64,000 nucleotides of DNA from the NCBI GenBank assembly GCA_963576735.1, contig OY755176.1, positions 11,765,423-11,829,422 of the forward strand. Direction: 5' to 3'. The position numbers were made by a program, and so were the translations under genes. Below the pieces are notes generated by a model, which saw nothing but the letters and a program-made list of their open reading frames with translations, was not told where the DNA came from and searched no databases. Every line of letters begins with the position of its first letter. Positions within the stretch are counted from its first letter, which is position 1. This document shows, piece by piece, positions 19,746 to 31,905 of this stretch. Source of the stretch: Bedellia somnulentella (lineage: Eukaryota; Arthropoda; Insecta; Lepidoptera; Bedelliidae).

Positions 19746-20096
19746 TTATATTGTAAACGGCCATGGTAGAAACTATTTTTGAAATTGATAACCTAGGGTA
19801 AGCGATACAGTTTTCGTCACCCTGACTGTTATAACCATTCGTAAATATTTTAGAAAGAAAATGTAAATAATCATAAACAAATGTCCGAACCCATACCATA
19901 GAAAATATTTGCGAGTGGCTAAAACAGTCGAGTTGACAATAACTGTGTTGCTTACCCTACTGTATGTTTTTAAAACGCGCGCACGCGGCGTCGCGTCGAG
20001 GAGACGGCCGCTCGATCGGCGCGTAGGCGCTTCCCCGCGCCCGCGGGGGCAGCACCCCCTCAGATGATATTTTTCGCTGAACCAACGGCGCCTTAA

Positions 20097-20690
20097 GCGA
20101 AGTCCTAGCATTTGCATTCAATTCATTTTGTCCACTAAAATTTGAAACATTTTACATTTTACAATGTTTTTGGTAGAATATATATCAGTAAATAAAAATG
20201 TACAAAAAATTCGTTTTGTAATTTATTTATTGAAATTTAATGTTTCTACATGAACATATACGTAACGCACCTTTATGTTTACACCATTCTGTGAAACAAA
20301 AGTTTAAACAAACTCGTTTGCCTTTAAGCATAGTACAGATAACGAGTACATTGTCAACTTAAAACAGACAGCTAGCCATTTAGTGCTAGAGAGGATGATG
20401 TATGTACAAGGCGAATCCGTCATTTTAACTGACTGTTGGGCGTTTCAACTGGGAAATCAGCACCCAAAATCCCGTATGCTACAATCCGAAATCGCCTGTG
20501 GTATTATTGATTGTAAAGCTTTATCCCTATTCAGTTTTAAGTCATGAGTACAGATAGGTAAACAGACAAGACTTAATGTTTTTTACTCATTTGTAAAAAA
20601 AATAAGCGTCTTGCGCCTTTCCACAGTCAAGTGCATGAAAAATCATTCCAATCCAAGCTTTGGTTACATGGCTTAGTACCTACCTTTACA
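20097..20690. other. AT-rich spacer
   Basis: No gene or recognised repeat is seen. Confidence 0.5.
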
Positions 20691-20699
20691 AGAACAAAC

Positions 20700-20912
20700 C
20701 TCAAGAAAGGGTAGCCAGAGATCCAGAGTGAAAAAATCTTCAGGCACTTTATTAAGTTGAATGGGAAAAATATTGTAAAGTAAAGGATGGTTGCTAATGG
20801 ATCACCAGCCACATCGCCCAACAGTCACTAAAACCCTAAATCGCCTCTGGTGACATCCGTGGGAAGAAATGGGTTGTTGCTATTCTAAGGCGACACTACA
20901 CAGCTATTTATT
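20700..20912 (-). mobile_element. Family B element, diverged
   Basis: GGGTAGCCAGAGATCCAGAG through AACAGTCACTAAAACCC to GGCGACACTACACAGC in reverse orientation. The tail is missing. Confidence 0.7.
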
Positions 20913-20914
20913 TT

Positions 20915-22245
20915 TTTCAGTAATTTTAATTTGATGAATGCATTTATGTGAACCTATAAAATAGTTTTGTTACGTGAATCATTTCATAGTTTTAAACAAT
21001 GATGAACATTTAATTAAGATTAATTATCTAAGTCTAACTTTTCTTCTCGGCACATTAAGAGATTCGGTTTTAAGAGAAACGCAGCACAATGAAGTCATAA
21101 ACCTCTAGCGTCATAAAAACGTGAGATTCTTTTAAGTAATGCTTCTTAAAACATGATTTTCATTATTTGAAGTTAGCTTATAACAATGATGTGATTACTG
21201 TGTGGGAGTCAAGTTTTTCACTAAAACGTTTTGAACATTGTCACGTGGTGAGTTATGAATGTCATTATTATACTAAGATCTAATTGTCCGCACACTAATG
21301 ATGTTACATGAGTTCGTTTTTATAAATTGAGTTTACTTTCCCGTAAAATAACGACCATTCAAATTGTGCTGTTGTTGGTTCTATACAAGTTTATAAAGCA
21401 TTAAACTAATTCGTATTTTCAACGTGTATAGTTTTTTGGTGTGATAACTAATCAAATATCAGACAATTTTATATCAATAACTAAACAAGTAGCTGAAGGC
21501 CTGCATAATAAAACCTCTAAATAAAAGAGCAAAATTTATTTATTAATATTAATATACTTGAAAGCAATGTCATCGCTAAGTTATTGGTAAATCATAAATA
21601 GTCGTGTTGTGATTATAAATGAAAACGTTTCAATTTCGCAAGAGAGTCGCAGACCTCTTGCGAAATCATCGAGAGTAGTCATCTCACCTTGACCCGAGCT
21701 CAGTAAAACGATGAATAATTATATTCATCATATAAGAAGCACTTTAATTATTACGAATATTACCAATAAAAGCACATGTTATAAAATGACAATAAATCAA
21801 ACATAAACTGGCCAACTGCAAGTACCATACGCGCCTTTTCTTTTTTCGTTATTGTAGGACTAGTAAAATATATATTTATATACCTTTATGCGTTTACTTC
21901 AGTCATCCATCTTATGGTCAATTAGTGTAATTTCAGTGTTTGTCATGAAGCTTCTAAACTGTCAGAGTATTGTCGTCGAATTCTAACTATATTATTAGGT
22001 ATGGTATAATTGGTCTTGACATGAGCAAATAGGTGATAATATCAGTTACGATTGTCGCGTAGGTTCTATTCTTTATTTGATAACTGAATTATTTTAAGAT
22101 GTCGGGATCGGTTAGAGGAACATCTCTACCGACCCTCTCTGAGATAACTAACGTAAATCTAGTTTCCTTTACATGTACAATTGGAATAGTATTATTTCTT
22201 AAGTATAACCGTTATATTATAAGACTCTTGTAATAATTTTCTACG
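20915..22245. other. AT-rich DNA, nothing recognised
   Basis: No ORF, RNA or repeat family is identified by eye. Confidence 0.5.
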
Positions 22246-22249
22246 TTTG

Positions 22250-22375
22250 TATGTATGAAAAAATTGATGGATGTAAACGAAGCTAGAGAGGTTTGTCAGG
22301 ATCGTACGAAGTGGCGATCGATAGTCTCTGCCTACCCCAATGGGAATTAATGGCGTGAGTATATGTATGTATGTT
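22250..22375 (+). mobile_element. LINE C 3' fragment
   Basis: Starts at ATGAAAAAATTGATGGATG and encodes [20 protein letters not shown] through SAYPNGN. It ends GGCGTGAGTATATGTATG, directly followed by a family B copy. Confidence 0.8.
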
Positions 22376-22383
22376 TGTCTTAC

Positions 22384-22585
22384 CTGTAGTGTCGGCTTGG
22401 TAAAACACTACCCCATTTCTTTTCGTTAATTAGAGATGACTAGGGTAGGGGTAAAGGGGCTTTTTATGTGTTATTGGGCAATGCAGTTGTACACCCGCCG
22501 CCACCGCCGCCACCACTCAACTTCAAGAATTAGCTGCAAAATCCTTATTCTGAGGTTTTGGCTAGTACTTATAGGACTTCTTATT
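22384..22585 (+). mobile_element. Family B element, diverged
   Basis: TAGTGTCGGCTTGGTAAAAC and TTATTGGGCAATGCAGTTG are followed by a CCGCC-type expansion (CGCCGCCACCGCCGCCACCA) not seen in other copies. Confidence 0.65.
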
Positions 22586-22589
22586 ATTA

Positions 22590-24000
22590 ACTCAATCTGA
22601 TTAAAAAAGATTTTTTAGTATTCCTAACACAAAAAAGTCGCGGTTTGTCTACGGGAAACCGGGAATAAAAAAGATTAAATTATTTCAATTGTTATAGTTG
22701 TATGGACAGATAGTTAGAAGCTAAAAAGACAGATACCTATAGCAATTTAGCTAAACTCCTTTTGGGTAATTGAATCTTGAAAATTACTAAGTCATTCCTA
22801 CTGTTGAAACCACTTATGAACATCCGAGCAATAAATGACATCATAGTTAAATGTCACCAAATATTACCACATACATTTTAACTCACATGCCATATCTATC
22901 AATCAACGTTAGCAACATGGCAACAACAATGTCGAGCACATGCGTTGCAAAGTCTACACTCAAATTAACAACATAATTAAGCCGGCATAACTGTAGACAC
23001 AATTCGATCAACTACAAAGGCTCTATCATATTAACAAAATCAATTCTTTCATAACAAATAATTATCGTGATCGTGATCTCAAAGCAAATAGAAACTGTAC
23101 CAAACCAATATTGATGATAAGATTGAGATAAAAACGACCGGAAGATGCTTAAAAAAGTGCGGTCGAACAAAAAATATCTGGGTCTATTGGGCAGCGTTAC
23201 TGGGACAGATTGGCGAAAAACAAAGCTAAGTAACCGCGGAAGTAGCGCACGGCCAATGACATAATCACGCACAGCACAGCACATTAACCCGCATACCCTG
23301 ATATAACTATAACTACATGTAACTGATGGGTTCTTCAATAGCCTCGAGCTTATCATTTAATGCGCTAACGGTCTATTACAGGGTGTTGCTTTCATGAAAT
23401 AGTATGATGCAGCGGATTATGTTGCAATAGTATGGTTTGTGTGCGATTTACGTAATATGAACTATTCACTACGCGGCCTAATAACAAATTCCGTACGGGT
23501 AGGGCGTGCGATTGGAGTAAATCAAATACACTCTTTAGTTGTGTGACTGAAATATTTTATTGTGCCGTGGAAAGTATACACGTTTTAGCGGCTTATATCA
23601 ATGATAATGCCTTTTTGTAGTTGCGTAACTACTAAAAAGCGAATTGAAGGTCGGAGAAAATAACTCAAACGTTTATTTGTCAAAAGGAAATATAAGGTAC
23701 CTGAACTGTCCTCATCGAACTACGATTCCAGAAAATGTAACGAGCGAAATCTCATAAGTTTAAGGACAATATTTTGGGCGCATTGGGTTCTTTTCTTTCT
23801 AATCTGGCTTTCTATAGGTGTATCTTTATCAAAACGTTACACTAACAAACTCATATAATGTAGTCTAACCTTCCATTATGATACTATTTCTTTTTATGCC
23901 TTATTATAGACTCAGCTACGAGCTAGCTTCCCAACCACAGGAAAATAACGGTTTTATTGAGACTTTTCTTAACATTATTAAAAATGTACATGTAGATGGC
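22590..24000. other. Unassigned DNA with a CpG-richer patch at 23140-23310
   Basis: The patch has CCGCGGAAGT, GCGCACGGCCAATGAC and similar words, including an inverted CCAAT. It might be a promoter, but no exon could be linked to it. Confidence 0.3.
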
Positions 24001-24002
24001 TT

Positions 24003-24110
24003 GGACTTGCACTATTTCATATCCCATAGGTGTCGTAAGAGGCAAGTAAGAGATGTAGGGCGCTGTAACTGTTCATTGGGTCATGTGGTTAAACCCTTCA
24101 CTTGCGATTA
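24003..24110 (+). mobile_element. Relic of family B
   Basis: GGTGTCGTAAGAGGCAAGTA and TTCATTGGGTCATGTGGTTA follow family order. Confidence 0.45.
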
Positions 24111-24874
24111 TCTATGTCACAATTTTTTTAGTTCTTTACTTTTTTATAGGTTTGAGGTTTTATAGGTACATTTCAATAAGTATGGTATATTCTTCGGGGC
24201 GATAGGCTTAGTATAGGTGGGAAGGCTACATCAATTCTACTATATAGTATTTCAAATGTCATTCCATGATTAAGCACATAATTAATAATACAAGCGGCCA
24301 GTAATTGATAATGCCCTTTTTTAGATCTTCAAACGAAGACAGTATTAGTAATTTAAGGTCAATAATGCCACAAAATGTTGAGATAATAAGTAATGAATCG
24401 TAACGAGTTTTCTCCAAAACATTCGGGACAAGGTCATTGATCTTGAATGATGATTTGTTGGTCGTCGAGAATGTCCACATTATTGTGTCCATCTTATACA
24501 AAATACAAGAAATGAGGAGAGAGGTTAGCCTTGTGCTGGTTGCGATATTTAAACAATATTTTATCATTGCTGTATTGCACACTTCCTCATCTGAATTACT
24601 GCACGAAGGTTATATTCAATGCGTTTTACGTAATTTAATTTTTGCGAATGGATTTTCGTTATTTTGGATGTATTAAAATGGAGATTATGTAAAATAAAAC
24701 AATGAAGTTGAACAAACTTTATTACGCGAAATTATTCAATCAGTGTGTTACATGTTTTTGTTAGTTTGTAAACAATCTACAATGTTTATTCGTACTACAT
24801 TTCAGATTAGACAAGTGGATTTACTTGTATTTTTAAAATATATTGAAACATTCAGCTGTGTCATGATGGCTTAT

Positions 24875-25070
24875 AATTGCACTGATAGGTGTAGTACGGG
24901 GCGACTAAGGTATTAAGGCTTTTTAAATTAGATTTAGGCAAATTGGCGCGAGACGCATCACCAGTTTTTATTTAAGAATATTTTCCCCACTGCACGTTTA
25001 AGAGCGTCAGATATAATTTTACTTTTTTTACTCCGGCTACCCCTTTTAGGATTTAGTAATTTACAGTAAT
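24875..25070 (+). mobile_element. Decayed family B element
   Basis: GGGGCGACTAAGGTATTAAG, GACGCATCACCAG, TTTTCCCCACTGCACG and CCGGCTACCCCTTTTAGG follow family order. Confidence 0.6.
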
Positions 25071-25074
25071 ATAT

Positions 25075-26785
25075 AAATTTTCATGCAAGTGCAAAACCTG
25101 TTTATATAAACAGTTGTTACTGAATCATAACACCACTATAAATACAACCATTAATACATTATAGCTTGTAATGCTAATGATAGACTTAGTATTTCAATAC
25201 AAAATACAGATTTTGACAACCACAGCATTCATTCTATACTGTTCAATGCCTTTATTGTTATTTCAGATATGTTTTGTTACATATAAGGGTTGAGGTCGCT
25301 GGTAACGAAGGTTGTACATGTTGATGCAATGGAGTTCGGTCGTTGTTGTGACTATAAATCTACACGATGTTATCTGTGCATTCGTTTTGAGATTTAGGCT
25401 GTATTAATTCTGAATGGGATGTATAAAGTTACTAAACTACTTATAATGAAAAAACCGAATTCATTTAAAAATATTCTCAAGGATGATATTTTGCATTCTA
25501 TATTTTGTTCTGATATTTTAATGCTTATTTCGTTACTGTCTCATTTAATATGTTATCTTCTTCTCAGTCGTAACACTCTTGACAGAGTGGTCGTGGTCGT
25601 CATTTTGGTTGGGTGACCCGCCGCACAATTCGTCGCCATTCCTCTCTTAATATGTTATAAAGCAGGCCAATATGAACTTATGTCCTTTTATTTGAGCCAT
25701 ATTAGCTACGACATCGTTGTACTATATAAATTTAGCATACTCAAATGTACTAGATTTTCTTTGCTTTACTTAGTGACCGTTGACAATAATTTTGTCTTAC
25801 TTATGAAGATGTATAGGTCGAATTCAAATGCAGTAATCATACAGAACGCAGTTTCATGGTATGTTCCTTTAAAGCGGTCACTTTAGAACTTCCAAGAAAC
25901 CAACCAACGAAACGGCATCAGTTTTGCGTGTAAAGTAATTTGCCCATATTAGCTACTGGCGCTTTAATTTAGTATTTCACCTTTTTTTATTCACCCAGTC
26001 TCTTTTTCGGATATCCTTGTAGTGTATTTATTAACGTAGTTTAACTTCCGACTTAGCACTTTCCAGTGCCTTTAACTGACCCTGACCTTTCTTATGAGGT
26101 TATTAATACACCACCAATTTATCATTTCTTTGTTAAAAATTAGTAAACTTTTCTTACTGATATAAAAGACTTAAACGCGTTGCGCATACATCACGATAGA
26201 GCCCGTCATATTTTTTTGGTTGCGTAGCCGAACGGCGAAAAATAAAACCCTTACAGTATCGTCATGTCTATGTTTCTGCTTGTTTGTCTGACCAATAATT
26301 TATTGAGTAATTATGTTCCCAAACTGTTGTAACTAGGTTGTTAAAGATTGATATTCTCTCTGGTTATTCGATTTTTTTATTATATGTTGGGATAGATCAA
26401 GTCTTGTATAGAATACACAATTGAATGATCCAGAATTCAGTAGTTTTTAGCTGCACAGTATACGCTCTATAGTGCCGTTTTCGATTACATAAGAGCGCCA
26501 TACAGAGCAAACTAAATATACCAGAAGTATGAACCAGTTTGAAAAGGTTAGAGGAATTGCGATTGGTTGTATCGTTACGCACTTCGCTAATCACAGATTA
26601 GTAAACGCAAGTGAACCTCCAATTAAAGTCGGATATGACACACATGTCAATCAATTCTTCGTCAATCGAGTTCAACTAGTTGCACATGTTTAAGTTTATG
26701 CTTAATACATGTTCACAATTTTATGTGTCTAGTGAACAATCGACAATTGTGAGTAAGTTTTTAAATTATAAAAGATCGAACTAAA
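25075..26785. other. AT-rich DNA, nothing recognised
   Basis: Short ORFs here have no recognisable domain and no supporting splice structure. Confidence 0.5.
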
Positions 26786-26787
26786 TT

Positions 26788-27010
26788 GCCGTGTACTACC
26801 GGCTTAGAATGTCACTACAACTTTCTGCCCACGAGTGTCGAAAGAGGCAACTAAGGGTATGGGGCTTTTTTCGACCCATCACCAACGATACTTTATTTAT
26901 ACCATCTTCTTCTCTATCAACTTCCAAATGTGGCTGAGGAGTTTCTAGCCTCTAAAGCTCTGGCTACCACTTTTTGAGATTTATGGCCGTGAGTATAGGT
27001 ATATATATGT
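26788..27010 (+). mobile_element. Family B element
   Basis: From GCCGTGTACTACCGGCTTAG to ATGGCCGTGAGTATAGG, with an internal deletion near the GGGCGATGCGG block. Confidence 0.75.
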
Positions 27011-30000
27011 AAAAGATTAAAATCTAATCTTAATTTATTATGCCTATGTAACTTAAAATGCGATTAAAATAAAACCAGATATTATATGTAAACTTAGTAA
27101 AAGCCAATAGGAATATCAAAAATATTTTGATGTATGATTAAAAAATTGCTTTGTAATCTATAGAAACATTTATTTTAAAATAAGTTAATTAGAAGTTAAT
27201 TCCAATTTACTCAAATAAAGGCAAAATGTAATTGTTTTGGTCCCACAAAGCTGCAACTCATATTAAGTAACATAGATAGTCTTAGATTTGCTGTGCTACT
27301 CATCTCCCGCTGACTATTAAATATTAAGAGCGGATGTGATAAAAGCCTAATCATATTTTAATTTAAAGGTAAGATTTTATTTCAGCAATATGAATTGAAA
27401 AAGTTCTCAACATTTTAATAACTTACAATTATCTGCGTTTAACTTTCAAAGTTTTGACTCGGATGGGTATGATTACTTTTTGAACTAAAATAAATAGAAT
27501 GGGACAGAAATACTCTGTATTAAGTAATATTCAAATAAAGTTTTTGTTTTGTTGTAATAATTATTTGACGATATTTATTTTTTATAATTTACCTAAAATA
27601 AAAGAATGTGAGTATGTTTATATATTACACTTTAAAACACGAATTTCATTTCCCTACGACCATATACCTGTTACGGAAAATCCAATCATGAGCCTCAAAC
27701 CAAATCAAACCAAGATGTCCAAGCATGACCAAGTTTAAGTTTTATACTTTTCTATCTTGTCTTTGTTACTTAGTACGAGTAGAAAGAACTCCACAAAAGA
27801 CTCTTCAATAAGCTCGATCCCTCAATCAGGTATTAGATATACTTCATGATATGATGTTTAAAACGGTGACATGCGGTTTCTATCACGTGCATACACTTTT
27901 CGAACAAAAGTAAGTACTCTGAACATCAAGTGATACAATGTTAGACTTTGAGTTTATACGTCGTAAAAAACTACTGCGGTGTTTATGAAATGAAAAGGAA
28001 TGAAATATTTTACTTCAGAAGTCATGGGTCATAATAGATGTTATATGGTACGACAAGTACAAACTATTTACAAAGTTTTGTGTATCTAAAGTATGACTTT
28101 GTTTAAAATCAACATTATTTGTAACACATATTACTTGCACTTGCGTCCATTACTAATGTTCAGTTGTCACTGTAGAAATTTAGGTCAGTTGCAGGCGCTC
28201 GCTGCTCGGGACAACGACTTGTAACGATGATGCACCGATATCAAGGTCACAGGTGCAAGAGAAAGCAGCATACAAGTTGTCATACTATTAAAAGGGCATT
28301 AACAGTGAAATCATTATGAAGTAGTCTATTGTTGTTTTGCACTGAGGAAAATAGGTTTGCTCCGTACATTTATTTACATATTATTATATTGTACGTCAGT
28401 AATTAAGAAGTTTGTTAGGTAAACAAGAAAATAAATTGGTAGAACGTGGTATATTTAGAATTCGTAGAAAAAACATACAATGAATAAAAATATGACATTA
28501 TAAATTATCAATGTAAATCTGGTAAGATTATTAAACCTAGCTTTTATTTAGTGCACTCAAAACTAGCTATTAACTTGGTGCGTAAAACGATATATCTGAA
28601 GTGGCTACAAAGCTATTTAGGTACTGACCTGACAGATAAATCGGCACCCTACTCAATTAGCCAGACGAGATCCAACTGTGACCTGAAATGCAGACGTAAC
28701 ATTTACATAACCAGATCTAAGTACTAGCTAAGTCATTTCATTCTTATAATTGACCATAAAACATAGAAGGTTACGGATTTTAGATTAAGCCTGTCACGAA
28801 ACAAAGTAATTGCTATTCATTAATTGCAATATATTAAGAAAATTTTCAATCAATTGATCGTCGCTTTTTGCTCTCAATGTCTACTGATTATACAGATTGA
28901 TTTATTGAGCTGTGAATTTAGTAATATTATGTTTCCGACAAAGCGGAGAAAGTATTTTTGGTAAAGCTATCACGTCTACTCCTGCACCTGTATTTGGATT
29001 ATGTAAATCGTGAAACCAGATATCCGAATTTAAACTATCTAATTTGCAAAGCTTATGTAATTAAGTTGAGTGTCTTTACGATTCTTAAAATAATATGTTC
29101 GTTTTGGATAATAGCATGTTAACGTTAATGTTTAAATATTCTGGAACCAGTTAGTAGTTGAAAGGAAAAGGAAAGTGAATCGACTGCTCGTGCATGGCTG
29201 CAAAGAAATTATAATTGAACGGTTGAGTAATATTTGTAATATTGAATTAGTGTTTCATTTGATTGAATCTTGATCAATTATAGATTTATAATCATCAATG
29301 AAGCGATGGTTATAAATATATTAATTACACCCGAACCACCTTATGTCGTGGGACCAAAGATTTCACCTGAAATATGAGAAAATATCAGGCGGGTTTGTAT
29401 TCAGACAGCGTTTTCCTTATGTTCGGATGATTTCTTTCACTTCTTTCACATTACTATTACAATTTATTCACTTACATTGAATACGATATGGGTAAATCTT
29501 TTTAACTCATGTTTCAGTTTTCCATATTTTCTCAAAGTACAATATATTTTAAAGCATTATAATATAAAAAAACACACGCAAAGATGCATAATTATTAGCT
29601 AAATACAATAACTATGAGTGAAAATTCATATTACATTTAAAGCTGCTCAGCGTTTCTGTCATGCTGAAGATATTATTGAAAAATGTATAATTAGGGGAGA
29701 AGCGATATAATTTTACAACCCTACGAATGTTAGAGTTTTCTGAAATAAAATAAGTATGTGATAAAGTAAGTACAGGCTATATGCCTATATTAATGATCGA
29801 AGCTAAAGAGATGTCGCCACTGCAGCCCAGCACTGGGTCACTCGATACGAGCGAAAGTCTTTGTTTTCTCTAGAGAGGTGGTCTGGTTAGGTTACTTTTG
29901 TGCCAGCCGTATAGAATTTCTTTTTTCAATTCAAATATGAAAGTAAAACACGCAATATATTAATTAAAATTAAAAGTTATCCTTCTTAGCAGTCTGTTGA

Positions 30001-31785
30001 AGTTATTTATAGTCATCAACTGTAACCTTTTCTTGACTATGTCACTCCATACTTTCCTCAATGGTAATTTAACTACTACAACCTGATCTTACAAAAAATT
30101 GCTTCTCAAAATGTACGCTAATCGGTCGACGTTATTTCTGTTCATTTAGACCTGTATTTATAGTCGTTTGTTTATTTTAATCAAAATTTATCCAATTCAT
30201 CACTTTTCAAAGTAGAAATAAACTGGATCTGTCTTGTCCAATTTCCTTATCTTACGATAGCATTAGTGAGTACAGCACGGTTCAATTAGGCGGACACATC
30301 GTTATTCTAATCAGGATAATAACTATGAGTTTGAAACGCTACTATGCGCCAACGTTGGTAATACAGACATACTATGCACCTTTTAATAATTAGATCCTAT
30401 ACAAACAAGAGTCAATTAGATAAAAAAAACGTCATTAGTTTACACCTGATATGTTTCGGGTCAGTGAGTTCACTGAACGATAGGACAGGTGAGTGAGGCG
30501 CGGCGAGTGAGGAGTCACACTCTGGTTGCCAGCGTGATTGGCTTGACACGCTTGCCAACAAAAAATGAAATGGTTTGACTAAATTATTTCATTTGAATAT
30601 TGGTAGATCGCAGGTTTAATTACAGAATAGTTGATGTAGGTGGTAACTTGCTGAAATAGCAGTATGCTTCGGTTGGGTTTTTTTCGACGTTTTTTACGCC
30701 TACAAATTCAATAAAAAATCGATGATAATTTTCTTTCTAAGCAGCACCGGTTTTTGCATTTGCTCTTCAAGCATCTTGCGTCTGAAATAAATTTTATCAC
30801 TTTTAGAGCTAACTGCGCTGATCCAGTGCGACTGCTTGAGCGGTCCATATTTGTGTGAACGTAGAATAGTAGTTAGCTATTTAGTTGCAGTTTATGTGTG
30901 TAGTCCATGAATGGGCCTTGGAGGGTAATAACTTTAGGAAACTAATTTAAATTAACCCTATCAATAATAACTATACTATCTTATGAATGGCTGTGAAGTA
31001 TAATGTAAAAAATGTAGTTGAACACCTAGGGTAGTGGGGTTTTATTAGTGTGCTTTATCTTAATCAAAACATAGGAAATTTTAATTTTTTGGGTTCAATG
31101 TCAAATAGTTTATTTTAAACGTATTCAGTAATTTGCTACATGAATCGATTGCACCAACTTGTAAATTTATATTCACTACACCTTACAACATCTCAAATTG
31201 TGTTTTTTTTTATCTTTTAACTTTCTCCGGTATATAATAGAAATGTAAGATTCAATCTAGACTGAGGTAGAATTGTATGGAAATTCAGTGAAAGTGAAAC
31301 AAATCACACTGATGTACACCGTAGTAAATGTTTTCATGATAATGTCTGCTATGAAATTAGCCGGGCTATTTATTTTACCTTCTTTATTAATCTAAAAATA
31401 TGTACGAAGTTTTATACATTAATACTAATGTTTCATTATTTTATACTCATGACTTCGTACAGAGATTACAATACAGGTGAAAGGTAAAAAGTCTGAAAAG
31501 ACCATTTTTTAAAACACTCTTTTGTAAATAGATATATTAAGGAATTGAGGATTGTTTATATACACATGAAAATTTCAAGCTAAAATTATCCAAGAAACAC
31601 GTGGTTGATTGCAATAACCGAAGAAATTTGATGTTATTGAATGAAACAAGAACATAGTCAAACTATTGTTTCACGGAATATTGTAAATACAAAGGTGCGT
31701 TGCGTATCGATTCAATTTCAATAAGTAAATTACAAAATATCATTACTTTTAAAATAATTTTAAACAATAAGAAGAATAGGACATT
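27011..31785. other. 4.8 kb of AT-rich DNA, one SINE relic only
   Basis: A family A relic lies at about 27857-27945 (CGGTTTCTATCACGTGCATA, GTACTCTGAACATCAAGTGA). CpG-richer words occur at 28190-28220 and 30485-30560. No exon or RNA gene could be supported. Confidence 0.4.
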
Positions 31786-31787
31786 CA

Positions 31788-31905
31788 CAAGAAGATTGAT
31801 GGATGTACATGAAGAGGTTTGTCACGATCGTTGGCGATCAGAAGTATTTGCCTACACCATCACCAATAGCGACTAATGGATTGAGTGTACATAATTATAT
31901 GTATT
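31788..31905 (+). mobile_element. Decayed LINE C 3' fragment
   Basis: AAGAAGATTGATGGATGTAC, GAGGTTTGTCACGATCGT and TTGCCTACACC, then GACTAATGGATTGAGTG, match the family end with deletions. Confidence 0.6.

Larger units (their letters stand above)
18358..20096. mobile_element. TTAA-flanked terminal-inverted-repeat element, non-autonomous
   Basis: TTAA is present at 18358-18361 and 20093-20096. The left end reads GGTGCCGTTAGTGCAGCGAA from 18362. The right end, reverse-complemented from 20092, reads GGCGCCGTTGGTTCAGCGAA: 17 of 20 identical. The interior is CG-rich near both ends (18690-18870 and 19975-20070). A family B copy and a family A SINE have inserted inside. No transposase is seen. The TTAA duplication fits piggyBac-mobilised elements, but the ends lack the usual CCC start, so the superfamily is open. 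Confidence 0.65.

Noticed and set aside
23012..23356. 114-codon minus-strand ORF in a CpG-richer patch
   Set aside because: No recognisable domain, no good splice sites that extend it, and a composition typical of a chance frame.
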